Positions 1 through 5,606 of a DNA stretch of 11,262 nt are shown in pieces. The notes beneath the pieces were generated by a model that was not told the origin of the DNA, ran no database searches, and worked only from the letters and a program-made list of their open reading frames with translations. The position numbers were made by a program, and so were the translations under genes. Origin of the DNA: Planctomycetota bacterium (GTDB lineage: Bacteria; Planctomycetota; Phycisphaerae; WQYP01); the NCBI GenBank assembly GCA_021785155.1, contig JAJYGE010000445.1, positions 1 through 11,262 on the forward strand, given 5' to 3'. Each line of letters opens with the position of its first letter. Positions within the stretch are counted from its first letter, which is position 1.

Positions 1-2
1 GT

Positions 3-293
3 GTGCGATTGGTGGCCAATTTGAAAACTGAGATGCGCTCGGCCCAGGCCGCATATCATCAGGCCCAGCACTCTTACAGTGCCGGTGTGGCTACCAACTT
101 GGATGTCATTACCGCCCAGGATTTAGCTCTTTCCGCCCGATTGGCATACCAGCAGGCCCGGTATGACCAGCGCGTCAGAATGCTCAATCTGCTGCGGCAG
201 ACGGGTCGCTTCACCTACCCCATGATCGCCCAATTGGCTCGGGCGGCAAGCCGCCACCCGAGCGCAAAAGCGGCTAAAAAGAAAATGGATTAG
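3..293 (+). CDS. TolC-family outer membrane efflux protein, C-terminal fragment
   Basis: This is the last 96 codons of an outer-membrane factor; the 5' part lies outside the window. TolC-type proteins form the outer-membrane and periplasmic exit duct of tripartite efflux pumps or type I secretion systems. The fragment carries the hallmark of the second TolC helical repeat: a tyrosine-containing helix, the turn SAGVATNLDVITAQ (window residues 26-39), then a long helix with SARLAYQQARYDQRVRMLNLLRQTG. This matches the family pattern Y-x-x-G-x-x-T-x-x-D-V-x-x-A-Q. The final 25 residues are a basic, lysine-rich tail (AAKKKMD). The inner-membrane pump and adaptor are not visible and may lie upstream. 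The GTG at position 3 is simply the first complete codon, not a start. The family call is secure; the transported substrate cannot be inferred. Confidence 0.85.
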   Translation: MRLVANLKTEMRSAQAAYHQAQHSYSAGVATNLDVITAQDLALSARLAYQQARYDQRVRMLNLLRQTGRFTYPMIAQLARAASRHPSAKAAKKKMD

Positions 294-502
294 TGTGGAC
301 GGGGCTATGGCCCCATGGCTATCACAGTAACAACGAACACACCCGCAACAACCAGTGTGTGTTGTCATCGGATTTCTGCTTATGATTGCACGAGGTCTTT
401 CGCCCGTGCTGGTTAACGGATCGGGCATTGGCGTCACGTTTGTTTTTCGTAGAAGAAGTATCGCGTGGCGGTATGAAGCGGCATATTTTCCCCGCCCTGC
501 AC

Positions 503-524
503 TCCAAGGGCTGTCGCCCTTGGA
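503..524. repeat. Perfect 9-bp stem hairpin (REP-like)
   Basis: TCCAAGGGC (503-511) pairs exactly with GCCCTTGGA (516-524) around a TGTC tetraloop, followed by a C-run. There is no T-tract on either side, so it is not an ordinary terminator. It resembles the short GC palindromes dispersed in many bacterial genomes, but only one copy is in this window, so repeat status is inference. Confidence 0.45.
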
Positions 525-644
525 CCCCCACCAATTGGATGTCCATGCCACGATGTACTTGTGCCAAGTATGACTGACTGCTGTATCGTCTGTGCGTTGT
601 GCGGCATCGGAGAACCTCCGCAAAACGGTAAAAACCGGCAATCC

Positions 645-674
645 TTGACCAAAATGTCCTGAATACATGGTCAA
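645..674. promoter_or_regulatory. Operator-like 7-bp dyad TTGACCA/TGGTCAA
   Basis: TTGACCA (645-651) and TGGTCAA (668-674) form a perfect inverted repeat with a 16-bp spacer, next to an AT-rich tract (675-740). The arm-to-arm spacing suits a dimeric DNA-binding protein. No regulator is encoded nearby, and the dyad lies about 280 bp upstream of the methyltransferase start, so its function is inferred only. Confidence 0.3.
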
Positions 675-833
675 TTCGCCATAAAAGCATAAATATTCAT
701 AAAAATATGACGCCTTATCCACAAATAGATCAAGAAATATCTACATGTTGCCGATATGACCATGTACGCTGATTTTCGTCATTGGTTGGCGATGCGCGCC
801 AAACGAGTTGGTGTCACGATAGTAATAAATGAA

Positions 834-917
834 CCGAGACAGATTTTGTTTCGGATCACCGCAGGGGAGATATGAGCCGCAGTAAAAAGGGCGGCTTACC
901 AGGTGGTCTGCTTTTTT
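834..917 (+). promoter_or_regulatory. Structured leader with possible terminator/switch upstream of methyltransferase
   Basis: Three helices can be drawn by eye. CCGAGACA (834-841) pairs with TGTTTCGG (847-854), with one G-U. GGATCACC (853-860) pairs with GGTGGTCT (902-909), with two G-U, enclosing AGCCGC (875-880) with GCGGCT (891-896). A TTTTTT run follows at 912-917. The enclosed two-helix fold plus T-run looks like an intrinsic terminator or attenuator 34 bp upstream of the methyltransferase ATG. It matches no riboswitch class that I recognise. The first and second helices share bases 853-854, so they compete at one end. Confidence 0.35.
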
Positions 918-950
918 GTTTTACGCGGTTTGATTCCGGGAGAAACATAA

Positions 951-1799
951 ATGGCCGGCGTTATAAACACTCCAAGGAGATCGCCCGCGATGCCTGTCCG
1001 ACCTCGGCGGGCAGCCATGCGGAAGTTTGATTCACTGTCCATTCCTCAACAAATCATGGTGTCTCTTGCCGACACCCCTTCAAATGATGCTCATGTCGAC
1101 GCCTGTGTGCCCATCAATAACGCCTTTAGTAAAGTGACATCCACACTCGTTGGAGGTGAGACGATCGTGGAAATCGGCTGTGGATGCGGATTGCAATCCA
1201 TTGAAATGGCCAGACGGGTCGGACCGCGCGGGCGCGTGGTCAGTATTGACAGTTTTCCTGACGCCATCAATGCCGCACGGCGAAACGCCGCAGCCGCGGG
1301 TCTTGACAATATTGATTTTTTTCTCTGTCGTGTAGACAGTGTTCCGCTTCCAACCGGTGCGGCGGATTTGATTATCAGTGAAGGCGTATTTTGCCCCAGC
1401 TCGGGGAAAATGGCGGTATTTCGGGAAATGTACCGTGTGCTGGCACCGGGTGGAAAAATTGTCATTCATGACATTGCCATCCGAAAACTCCTCCCGCCGG
1501 AAATCGCGGACTCCATCGCGGCTTTTACGTTTGGCCTTGCCGGCGCAATTGAATTATCCAGTTATCGCAAATTATTGAGCTCAACCGGCTTTGTTCACTG
1601 TGATGTTATCGAATCCAATTCGAATTCCCATCTGGAGCGATTTTGGGACGCCTCCGCCCCCAATCCCATCTGCGGTCACAAACCGGCTGATGCTTCCGTA
1701 ATCCCCGGCGAGACTTCTGATCGCCATTGGTTGCATGAATATATCACCGGAATTCGCCTGCAAGCCTGCAAGCCGGTGGCCACCGCCATCCGGGCATAA
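951..1799 (+). CDS. SAM-dependent class I methyltransferase (ArsM/UbiE-like)
   Basis: The 282-residue product is a cytoplasmic Rossmann-fold methyltransferase. Motif I is VEIGCGCG (73-80), the acidic SAM-ribose contact is D100 at the end of VVSID, motif II is DLIISEGVF (139-147), and motif III is LAPGGKIVI (164-172). The order and spacing, and the C-terminal stretch GLAGAIELSSYRKLLSSTGF (195-214), resemble arsenite methyltransferases. However, the Cys normally found in each of those two C-terminal regions is displaced (C148) or absent (GLAGA rather than CxGGA), so arsenite as substrate is doubtful. Two starts are plausible. ATG 951 has GGGAGA 7 nt upstream; ATG 990 has AAGGAGA 9 nt upstream. 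Residues 1-25 are basic and outside the fold. It is monocistronic, convergent with rdgB, and preceded by a structured leader. Substrate unknown. Confidence 0.82.
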   Translation: MAGVINTPRRSPAMPVRPRRAAMRKFDSLSIPQQIMVSLADTPSNDAHVDACVPINNAFSKVTSTLVGGETIVEIGCGCGLQSIEMARRVGPRGRVVSIDSFPDAINAARRNAAAAGLDNIDFFLCRVDSVPLPTGAADLIISEGVFCPSSGKMAVFREMYRVLAPGGKIVIHDIAIRKLLPPEIADSIAAFTFGLAGAIELSSYRKLLSSTGFVHCDVIESNSNSHLERFWDASAPNPICGHKPADASVIPGETSDRHWLHEYITGIRLQACKPVATAIRA

Positions 1800-1858
1800 C
1801 CAGCGACAGGAATTGCTGGATTCATGCTGACATCGTAAGCATTTAAGCGTCATGAGTG

Positions 1859-1892
1859 GAAAATATAAAGCGCGGCATGACCGTTATATGCC
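1859..1892 (-). terminator. Weak candidate terminator for the rdgB operon
   Basis: On the minus strand, just after the rdgB stop, GGCAT and ATGCC (1874-1878 with 1888-1892) form a 5-bp stem with a 9-nt loop, then a T-rich run CTTTATATTTTC (1859-1870). A second 6-bp stem, TTGCGG (1893-1898) with CCGCAA (1911-1916), spans the rdgB stop codon. The stems are short, so this is a tentative call. Confidence 0.3.
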
Positions 1893-1901
1893 TTGCGGGT
1901 A

Positions 1902-2522
1902 TCAAAGCATCCGCAAAGTTGCCGGTGCATGTTCCAACAGCCATTGGGCCAGCGTTCTTACCGCTTTGCCGCGATGGCTGATACGGGATTTTTCTGCGAT
2001 GGATAGCTCGGCTGTGGTCAGGTCCTGTTCAGGCAGCACAAACAGCGGGTCATACCCAAATCCATGTTCGCCGCGTGGTTCATATCCTATTGTTCCCTGA
2101 ACGTAATCCGTAATTACTACCAGCGGCTTTTCCGGCAGCGCCAACGCCAGAGCGCAGACAAATTGAGCGGTGCGTTTTTCCAATGGTACATCTTTTAATG
2201 CGGCTAAAAGCTTACGATTGTTCGCCTGGTCATCGCAGGGATTCCCGGCATATCGGGCGCTATAAATGCCGGGCGCTCCATCCAATGCGTCTACGCACAA
2301 ACCGGAATCATCCGCCAGACTTAATACACCGGTATGCTTTGCAAAATGACGGGCTTTTTTCATGGCGTTGCCGCCAAATGTGGGTTGATCTTCCACGACC
2401 TCCGGAACGCCGGGAAAATGTTGCAGAGTGGCGAATTCAAAATTGTTTACGCCGCATGCCAGAAGTTCCGCGGAAATTTCGCGTACCTTTCCCAAATTTG
2501 TTGTCGCAACCAGTAATTGCAT
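1902..2522 (-). CDS. rdgB: RdgB/HAM1 family non-canonical purine NTP pyrophosphatase
   Basis: This cytosolic house-cleaning enzyme hydrolyses dITP, ITP and XTP to the monophosphate plus pyrophosphate, keeping deaminated purines out of DNA and RNA. All family hallmarks are present: ATTNLGKVREI near the N-terminus (residues 6-16, T-x-N-x-x-K nucleotide contacts), FGGNAMKKA (49-57), ADDSGLCVDALDGAPGIYSA (70-89) with catalytic Asp at 71, GFGYDPLF (154-161) and SRISHRGKA (179-187). The length of 206 aa is normal. The frame runs up to a TTG at 2564, but I start at ATG 2522 because the family begins with M-x-L-L-V-A-T-x-N and AAAAGG lies 6 nt upstream; an ATG at 2525 is the only close rival. It is last in a three-gene minus-strand operon, 38 bp after the dipeptidase stop. 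Confidence 0.95.
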   Translation of the reverse strand: MQLLVATTNLGKVREISAELLACGVNNFEFATLQHFPGVPEVVEDQPTFGGNAMKKARHFAKHTGVLSLADDSGLCVDALDGAPGIYSARYAGNPCDDQANNRKLLAALKDVPLEKRTAQFVCALALALPEKPLVVITDYVQGTIGYEPRGEHGFGYDPLFVLPEQDLTTAELSIAEKSRISHRGKAVRTLAQWLLEHAPATLRML

Positions 2523-2560
2523 CATGCACCTTTTCAAAACGCGCCGGCAGGCCTGAGTTT

Positions 2561-3571
2561 TCAATGCATCAGTTTTGCACGCTTAAAAAAATGATCCCAA
2601 TTGTTCCATGCGAATTGTTCAATGTGCTGATCCGTAAAGCCGGCACCGGCCAAAGCTTCGCCAATTTTCCATAGATCGGCGGGGCGGGTAATACCCGCCG
2701 GCAGGTCCAGGGCGGAAAAGCCGCCATCCATATCCGAACCCAGCCCGACAATGTCAGTCCGCCCGGTTAACTGCACGATGTGCTCAATATGACGCACAAC
2801 ATCCGTCAGCGTCGCCGGCCCGGCGCTGACGAGAAACTTGGCGAAAAGATTAATGCCGATAACACAATCGGTTTTCGCCAGTGCCAGAATCTGTTGATCG
2901 GATAAGTGCCGTTCGGGATGTTGCTTCCCGGATAAAAGTCCGCGGCAATTGCTGTGGGACGCTATTTTAGGGCGGTACGTATTTTCCAGAACCGTCCAGA
3001 ACGCACGCTCTGAAAGATGTGAAACATCATGCACCATTCCCAAATTGTCCGCCCGGGCCAGCAGTTTCAAGCCCTCTGTCGTAACATCGCCACCGCTTTG
3101 GTCTCCGCCCGCCCATTGGTTTCCACCAACCCAGGTAAGCGCTAAGATGCGTATGCCAAGGGTGTAAAAGTCGGCCATATCGTCAACACTGCGGATTCCC
3201 GCCGCGCCTTCCAGCAGCAGCACCACTTCCAGAGGCGAGGCGGTTATTGGGGCTGAACGATCGGCGATGGTCAAATGTCCGGCCGCCTCCCATTGTTGAT
3301 ATTGCCGGATTTGTCGCAGCGATTGTTGATGGGCCTCTTCGATGGAGCTGTAGCACCATGGGCCATTGATGTTATTACCCGAAGCATCCGGCCCGCGAGG
3401 CTGAACAAAAACTGTGGCTGCCGCGCGCTGCACGTTGCCTTCAGCGAGGGATAAAAGGGTCAGGGCGGCTGGATGATCACGACTCACCGGTGGCTGGGCA
3501 AGCATATCCCGCCCCGTTTCCGCGAGATAAGCCAGATCCAGATGCGCGTCAAAAAAACGCTCTACTCTCAT
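2561..3571 (-). CDS. Membrane-dipeptidase-like M19 zinc dipeptidase
   Basis: The product is a 336-residue member of peptidase family M19 (renal dipeptidase), a TIM-barrel hydrolase with a two-zinc site that cleaves dipeptides, in some members with a D-residue. The metal ligands can be read in order: DAHLD (H10, D12), LLLEGA (E121), HDVSHLS (H185), ASHSNC (H206) and GLGSDMDG (D280). No signal peptide or membrane anchor is seen, so a cytoplasmic location is likely. I chose ATG 3571 over the upstream TTG 3574. With ATG, the start overlaps the stop of the preceding membrane-protein gene by one base (TGATG), a classic arrangement for translational coupling. rdgB follows 38 bp later. Substrate preference cannot be read from the sequence; recycling of dipeptides from cell-wall or protein turnover is an inference. 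Confidence 0.92.
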   Translation of the reverse strand: MRVERFFDAHLDLAYLAETGRDMLAQPPVSRDHPAALTLLSLAEGNVQRAAATVFVQPRGPDASGNNINGPWCYSSIEEAHQQSLRQIRQYQQWEAAGHLTIADRSAPITASPLEVVLLLEGAAGIRSVDDMADFYTLGIRILALTWVGGNQWAGGDQSGGDVTTEGLKLLARADNLGMVHDVSHLSERAFWTVLENTYRPKIASHSNCRGLLSGKQHPERHLSDQQILALAKTDCVIGINLFAKFLVSAGPATLTDVVRHIEHIVQLTGRTDIVGLGSDMDGGFSALDLPAGITRPADLWKIGEALAGAGFTDQHIEQFAWNNWDHFFKRAKLMH

Positions 3572-4095
3572 CAATCATCACTGCCCTGAAGACTGATGAT
3601 TTCATATTGGCCGACGATCGGTAAGTTGGCCCAACTGCCACCGGCTACATGCAGCAGACCCAACAGAGAGATCACCGCAAACAGCAACCACAACAAACCG
3701 CCAACCAGGGACGTCAGGTACACCGCACCGGACAGATGTAATATCGGGTAACCCAGCAGCATGATAATTTTGCAGCCAACCCATGTTACAGCTTCCAGGA
3801 CGAACAATAGAAGGCCCTGATTGAGGTGATGGCGAACAAATTTGGAATGTTGTCCGAATACCATGGGGATTACCACCAAGACGCTGAGGTACGCCAGTAA
3901 TGCCATTCCCTTATTTTTTTTGATATCAGCTTCATTCTCCGCTTCTGCTTCCTTGGCTTGCTTGGCTGCCGCGATATCTGCCGGAGGCGGGGTGGAGGGC
4001 GTGGCTGCGGAATCTGTGTCCGTGGGCACAGCGCTTACCTGTGCCCCGGATCTTGGTTCCTGTGGTTTCAAATCATAATCGTCTGATTCGGCCAT
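3571..4095 (-). CDS. Tic20/DUF4870-like small integral membrane protein
   Basis: The 174-residue product has a hydrophilic N-terminal arm (1-60) rich in Ala, Pro, Thr and acidic residues, ending in a charged AKQAKEAEAENEADIKKNK segment. Three hydrophobic segments follow (about 64-81, 93-117 and 125-151). The first pair holds the signature KNKGMALLAYL...GQHSKFVRHHLNQGLLLF, where the H/N-Q-G motif between helices is typical of the DUF4870/Tic20-like superfamily. Bacterial members have no settled function. Start ATG 4095 is preferred over the longer frame to 4164, because TGGAG lies 8 nt upstream and the extra residues would fall in the promoter region. It is first in an operon with the dipeptidase (1-bp overlap) and rdgB. 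A promoter and dyad sit just upstream. Confidence 0.8.
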   Translation of the reverse strand: MAESDDYDLKPQEPRSGAQVSAVPTDTDSAATPSTPPPADIAAAKQAKEAEAENEADIKKNKGMALLAYLSVLVVIPMVFGQHSKFVRHHLNQGLLLFVLEAVTWVGCKIIMLLGYPILHLSGAVYLTSLVGGLLWLLFAVISLLGLLHVAGGSWANLPIVGQYEIISLQGSDD

Positions 4096-4118
4096 GAGGT
4101 ATACTCCATTAAAAATTC

Positions 4119-4136
4119 TATACTTACTAAAGTATA
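4119..4136. promoter_or_regulatory. Operator-like perfect dyad TATACTT-N4-AAGTATA
   Basis: TATACTT (4119-4125) and AAGTATA (4130-4136) form a perfect 7-bp inverted repeat around ACTA. It lies 24-41 bp upstream of the membrane-protein start and just downstream of the predicted -10 at 4153-4158, so a repressor bound here could block initiation or early elongation. No regulator gene is adjacent. Confidence 0.4.
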
Positions 4137-4152
4137 ACGTATGGTACAGAAT

Positions 4153-4180
4153 ATTATCCATCAATAAAACTTGGTATCAA
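4153..4180 (-). promoter_or_regulatory. Sigma70-type promoter for the DUF4870-dipeptidase-rdgB operon
   Basis: Read on the minus strand: -35 TTGATA (4175-4180), 16-bp spacer, -10 GATAAT (4153-4158). Each element matches the consensus at five of six bases. Predicted transcription starts near 4145, giving a leader of about 50 nt that contains the 4119-4136 dyad. Confidence 0.5.
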
Positions 4181-4430
4181 TCAGGAGGCAGTTGCAGCGG
4201 CCCAGACAATGATCCAGCACGCGGTGGTGCGTAGCGCATGGCGCAGCTTGGCGAGTACAATTGGGGCGTAAGGGAACGGCACCTTTACGGCGGTGGTTTA
4301 CTTTCGCGTCGGAAAGGCTACCCGCGTAACGTGCCACACACCCAGTGCGTGGCCACTGGGAACGGCCCCCGAGGCATATGAACCTGATGTTAAAGAATAG
4401 ATCAATGGTCTTTTAAGGCAGAATGTTACA
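4181..4430 (+). promoter_or_regulatory. Structured upstream region of the dioxygenase gene
   Basis: The divergent gap between the membrane-protein operon and the dioxygenase gene holds no convincing gene. Several helices can be drawn: GGCAC (4278-4282) with GTGCC (4331-4335) enclosing CTTTC (4301-4305) with GAAAG (4312-4316), and, outside that, CCCAGTG (4341-4347) with CACTGGG (4354-4360). A perfect AGGAGG sits at 4183-4188 without a suitable start codon after it. It may be an untranslated leader; no known riboswitch class is recognised. Confidence 0.25.
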
Positions 4431-5405
4431 ATGACGACCAACAATCCATCGCTCTCCGGACTCCATCACGTTACCGCTATCACGGGTGATGCGCAGGCAA
4501 ATATCAACTTCTATTGCGGCGTGCTGGGGCTGCGACTGGTGAAGCTAACCGTAAACTTCGACGACCCCACCAGCTACCATCTTTACTACGGTGATGAATT
4601 GGGCCGCCCCGGAACGATTATGACTTTCTTTGTCTGGCCCGGGGCCGCCCGTGGACGCATCGGACCGCCGCAGGTTACGGCGACCGCATTTTCCATCCTG
4701 TCGCCCGCGATCGACTATTGGGTGAAGCGTTTTGCGGCGCTGGGAATTGAAGCCAAGCCGGGGAGCAACCGCTTTGGCGAACCAGTGCTGAGTTTCCGGG
4801 ATCCCGATGGTATGGAACTGGAAATTATCGGTGCGGATCAATCGGCGGATTTCAAGGTTCAGCCTTGGCTTTCCGGCCCGGTTCCTGCGGCCAGCGCAAT
4901 CCGCGGCTTCCACAGTGTGACCCTTGCGGAGGAGGGGTATGAAACGACCGCTCGGCTTCTCACCGGGGTGATGGGCTACGAATTCCTCGGTAACGAGGCG
5001 GATCGTTTTCGCTACCGGGCCGGCACAAGCGATGCCGGGGCGGGCACCCTGATTGACTTGATTTGCGTGCCTGACGCCCGGCATGGCAGTCTGGGAGCCG
5101 GTGTCGTACATCATGTGGCATTCCGCACACCTGATGATGCGCAGCAGGCGGCATGGCATGAAACTATTGCGCGCGGTGGCTTGCATGTTTCGCCCGTAAT
5201 GGATCGCTGCTATTTTCATTCCATTTATTACCGCGAGCCTGGCGGTGTGCTCTTTGAAATTGCCACCAACAACCCTGGTTTCACCGCGGATCAACCGGTG
5301 GCCGAACTGGGCAGGAAGTTAATGTTGCCGCCCTGGCTGGAAACGCACCGTGTGGAAATCCAGCACGCAGTGCCGTCTATCGCGTTGCCGATCTTTGCAT
5401 CATAG
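4431..5405 (+). CDS. VOC-family ring-cleaving dioxygenase (MhqO/LinE-like)
   Basis: The 324-residue protein has two vicinal-oxygen-chelate (glyoxalase/bleomycin) domains, about 10-135 and 157-280. It begins with the MhqO-type signature LHHVTAITGD (11-20), then GVLGLRLVKLTVNFDDPTSYHLYYGDE and PGTIMTFFVWP. Fe(II)-ligand candidates are H12/H13 in the N-domain, H227/H228 in VVHHVAF, and E276 in GGVLFEIATN. MhqO/MhqE and LinE proteins are linked to (hydro)quinone and catechol ring cleavage and to quinone resistance; the exact substrate here is unknown. ATG 4431 gives an N-terminus collinear with the family; the upstream AAGG (4415-4418) is a poor, distant ribosome site. The gene stands alone between a divergent operon and a convergent ABC exporter, and no MarR-type regulator such as MhqR is present. 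Confidence 0.88.
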   Translation: MTTNNPSLSGLHHVTAITGDAQANINFYCGVLGLRLVKLTVNFDDPTSYHLYYGDELGRPGTIMTFFVWPGAARGRIGPPQVTATAFSILSPAIDYWVKRFAALGIEAKPGSNRFGEPVLSFRDPDGMELEIIGADQSADFKVQPWLSGPVPAASAIRGFHSVTLAEEGYETTARLLTGVMGYEFLGNEADRFRYRAGTSDAGAGTLIDLICVPDARHGSLGAGVVHHVAFRTPDDAQQAAWHETIARGGLHVSPVMDRCYFHSIYYREPGGVLFEIATNNPGFTADQPVAELGRKLMLPPWLETHRVEIQHAVPSIALPIFAS

Positions 5406-5526
5406 GCGTTTTCATGCTATCGCCTTTCTTGTCCAAATCGACTGCTGCCGCAACTTTGGCGGGCCTATTGCAAGCTCCGACGTGCGCTTCGTCCAAGTTG
5501 CCAAAAGGGTATAGCGTTTAAGAGCG

Positions 5527-5553
5527 AAAAAAGCTGGCTCGGCAATCCGCCGA
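5527..5553 (-). terminator. Candidate terminator after the ABC exporter
   Basis: On the minus strand, about 55-80 bp past the exporter stop, TCGGC/GCCGA (5539-5543 with 5549-5553, loop of 5) is followed after six bases by TTTTTT (5527-5532). The stem is short and set back from the T-run, so it is a moderate-to-weak candidate. It lies in the 200-bp gap (5406-5606) between two convergent genes, where I see nothing else. Confidence 0.4.
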
Positions 5554-5606
5554 AGGTGGCATGGAGATTTTAATTCCAATCCGTGGCGCGAATGGTTTAT
5601 GGTGCG

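Larger units (their letters stand above)
294..950. other. Long intergenic region, no convincing gene
   Basis: This 657-bp gap separates the TolC-like gene from the methyltransferase. Open frames on both strands (for example 355-573 + and 322-690 -) show no family motif and read through palindromic DNA, so I treat them as chance. What can be seen: a short GC hairpin just after the TolC stop (301-305 with 310-314, no T-run), a 9-bp stem hairpin at 503-524, a 7-bp dyad at 645-674, an AT-rich stretch at 675-740, a hairpin at 786-802, and a structured leader at 834-917. Confidence 0.6.

Noticed and set aside
322..722. Minus-strand frames of 122 and 199 codons in the TolC-methyltransferase gap
   Set aside because: They overlap the TolC-like gene or palindromic DNA, show no domain motif or good ribosome site, and have Arg/Cys/Ser-rich composition typical of chance frames.
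926..938. tRNA T-loop-like sequence GGTTTGATTCC
   Set aside because: No acceptor, D or anticodon stems can be drawn around it.
872..1030. 52-residue frame overlapping the methyltransferase start
   Set aside because: GGAG is only 2 nt from the ATG, the frame runs through the leader hairpin and the methyltransferase coding region, and the sequence matches no family.
4209..4271. 20-residue frame in the dioxygenase upstream region
   Set aside because: The perfect AGGAGG is 20 nt from its ATG, too far, and the peptide is featureless.
4331..4375. Possible cobalamin riboswitch (GCCACTGGGAA resembles part of one)
   Set aside because: The B12-box sequence and the other conserved junction elements are absent.
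4545..5294. 249-codon minus-strand frame opposite the dioxygenase
   Set aside because: Antisense shadow of a gene with clear VOC motifs.
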